NCBI GenBank assembly: GCA_027030605.1
Contig: JALVEV010000310.1
Location: forward strand, 1-6,399
DNA length: 6,399 nucleotides
DNA from: Campylobacteraceae bacterium
Lineage (GTDB): Bacteria; Campylobacterota; Campylobacteria; Campylobacterales; Sulfurovaceae
Direction: 5' to 3'
Shown: positions 5,684 to 6,399 of the stretch, in pieces
How the letters are laid out: each line of letters begins with the position of its first letter
How positions within the stretch are numbered: the stretch's first letter is position 1
The notes under the pieces: generated by a model
Seen by the model: only the letters and a program-made list of their open reading frames with translations
Told to the model about the DNA's origin: nothing
Database searches by the model: none
Made by a program: the position numbers and the translations under genes

Positions 5684-6399
5684 TTAATTTTTTTTAGTTA
5701 AAAAAACACCTGATTCAATATGATGAGTATGAGGGAACTGGTCAAAAATAGCACTCTGAGCTATATTGTGAGTTTTTGTTAACTCCCCTAAATCACGTGC
5801 TAAAGTCTCTGGATTACACGAGATGTATATGATGTTTTCTATATTTGAAATTAGCAGAATAGTATCGCCATCTAACCCTGCTCTTGGAGGGTCAACTAAT
5901 ACCGTTGAGAAGTCATAAGCATCTAAATCTACCTCTTTAAGGCGTGTAAACTCTCTCTCTTTATTTAACGCTTGTGTCATCTCCTCAGAAGCCAAACGGA
6001 TAAACTCTATATTTGTAATACTATTGAGTTCACAATTCTCTTTCGCAGCATAGATAGAGCGTTTTGAAATCTCTGTGGCTAAAACTTTAGTAAAATATTT
6101 AGAGAGAGGAATCGTAAAATTCCCTAGCCCACAATAGCTCTCTAAAAAATCTCCACCCTGCACTTTTCTTGCCTGTTTAATTGCCCACTCAATCATCTGA
6201 ACATTTACAGCAGGGTTGGGTTGAGTAAAACCACTCTCATAGTGTCTATAGAGATACTCTTGCCCATCTATATAGAGTTTTTCTGTCACAAATTCATCTG
6301 ACAAAATCACCTTCTGTTTACGACTTCGACCCATAATCTTTGCAGGTAAAAGTCTTTCAAGCTCTCTAGCCTCTACTTCCCAATCAGCATCTAATTTTC
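5684..6399 (-). CDS. trmA: tRNA (uracil-5-)-methyltransferase TrmA, partial (N-terminus beyond window)
   Basis: The frame is open to the right edge, and about 238 residues are visible. They begin KLDADWEVEARELERLLPAKI and continue through the methionine at 6334, so that methionine is internal: E. coli TrmA has a matching KLDDEW...GR segment upstream of the same region. The SAM-binding motif ESYCGLGNF lies at about 6142-6116 and LATEISKRS just after it. The motif DPPRAGLD (codons from about 5893) carries the family's conserved aspartate. ISCNPETL holds the catalytic cysteine (codon 5818-5816), which attacks C6 of uracil, and HHIESGVFL near the end holds the glutamate that acts as general base. 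FTQPNPAVNVQM and FDQFPHTHH also match TrmA. The enzyme makes m5U54 (ribothymidine) in the T loop of tRNA, using SAM, in the cytoplasm. The visible C-terminus is intact, ending TKKN. The N-terminal third lies outside the window. Confidence 0.95.
   Translation of the reverse strand, partial: KLDADWEVEARELERLLPAKIMGRSRKQKVILSDEFVTEKLYIDGQEYLYRHYESGFTQPNPAVNVQMIEWAIKQARKVQGGDFLESYCGLGNFTIPLSKYFTKVLATEISKRSIYAAKENCELNSITNIEFIRLASEEMTQALNKEREFTRLKEVDLDAYDFSTVLVDPPRAGLDGDTILLISNIENIIYISCNPETLARDLGELTKTHNIAQSAIFDQFPHTHHIESGVFLTKKN

Noticed and set aside
5666..5684. Stem ATTAA/TTAAT after trmA as a terminator
   Set aside because: Five A/T pairs only and no clear T run after it; too weak to call.
6332..6334. 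ATG as the start of trmA
   Set aside because: The frame continues upstream without a stop to the window edge and encodes KLDADWEVEARELERLL, which matches the TrmA region before this point. The gene starts outside the window.
1..6399. Defence system, prophage, insertion sequence or CRISPR array
   Set aside because: No transposase, integrase, phage or defence-type protein, no spaced direct repeats and no flanking target duplications are visible. All genes fit ordinary chromosomal families with similar base composition.

Overview
The window is AT-rich and carries seven genes, two of them cut by the window edges. It most likely comes from a member of the Campylobacterota (Epsilonproteobacteria). 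The main reasons are a single-chain CcsBA cytochrome c synthetase (System II), promoters with T-rich tracts and an extended -10 in place of a -35 box, and a SUI1/YciH protein of the type I associate with this phylum. The genus cannot be decided from the sequence. I see no mobile element, CRISPR array, tRNA or rRNA, and no gap longer than 300 bases without a gene.

Layout from left to right. (1) The 3' end of a ThiF-family gene, probably tcdA, runs on the + strand to 251. (2) Convergent to it, a small secreted Sel1-repeat protein lies on the - strand (263-721). (3) A 159-base, nearly pure A/T divergent spacer separates it from (4) a SUI1/YciH-type protein on the + strand (881-1210). (5) Only two bases away, and convergent, is mscL (1213-1644, - strand). 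Its likely intrinsic terminator sits inside the end of the SUI1 coding sequence. (6) Upstream of mscL on the - strand is a NUDT6-like Nudix hydrolase (1708-2451), whose start is four bases after the stop of (7) ccsBA (2456-5626, - strand). (8) The C-terminal two thirds or so of trmA occupies 5684-6399 on the - strand and runs off the window.

Functionally this is mostly housekeeping: two tRNA-modification enzymes at the edges, cytochrome c maturation in the middle, an osmotic safety valve and a translation-factor-like protein. ccsBA and the Nudix gene look like one transcription unit starting at a probable extended -10 promoter near 5655. mscL has its own strong-looking promoter at 1675-1701. 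I found no clear evidence of an undescribed multi-gene system. The points most worth a second look are the terminator inside a convergent gene, the NUDT6-like Nudix protein with an altered Nudix box coupled to ccsBA, and the zinc-ribbon tail on MscL.
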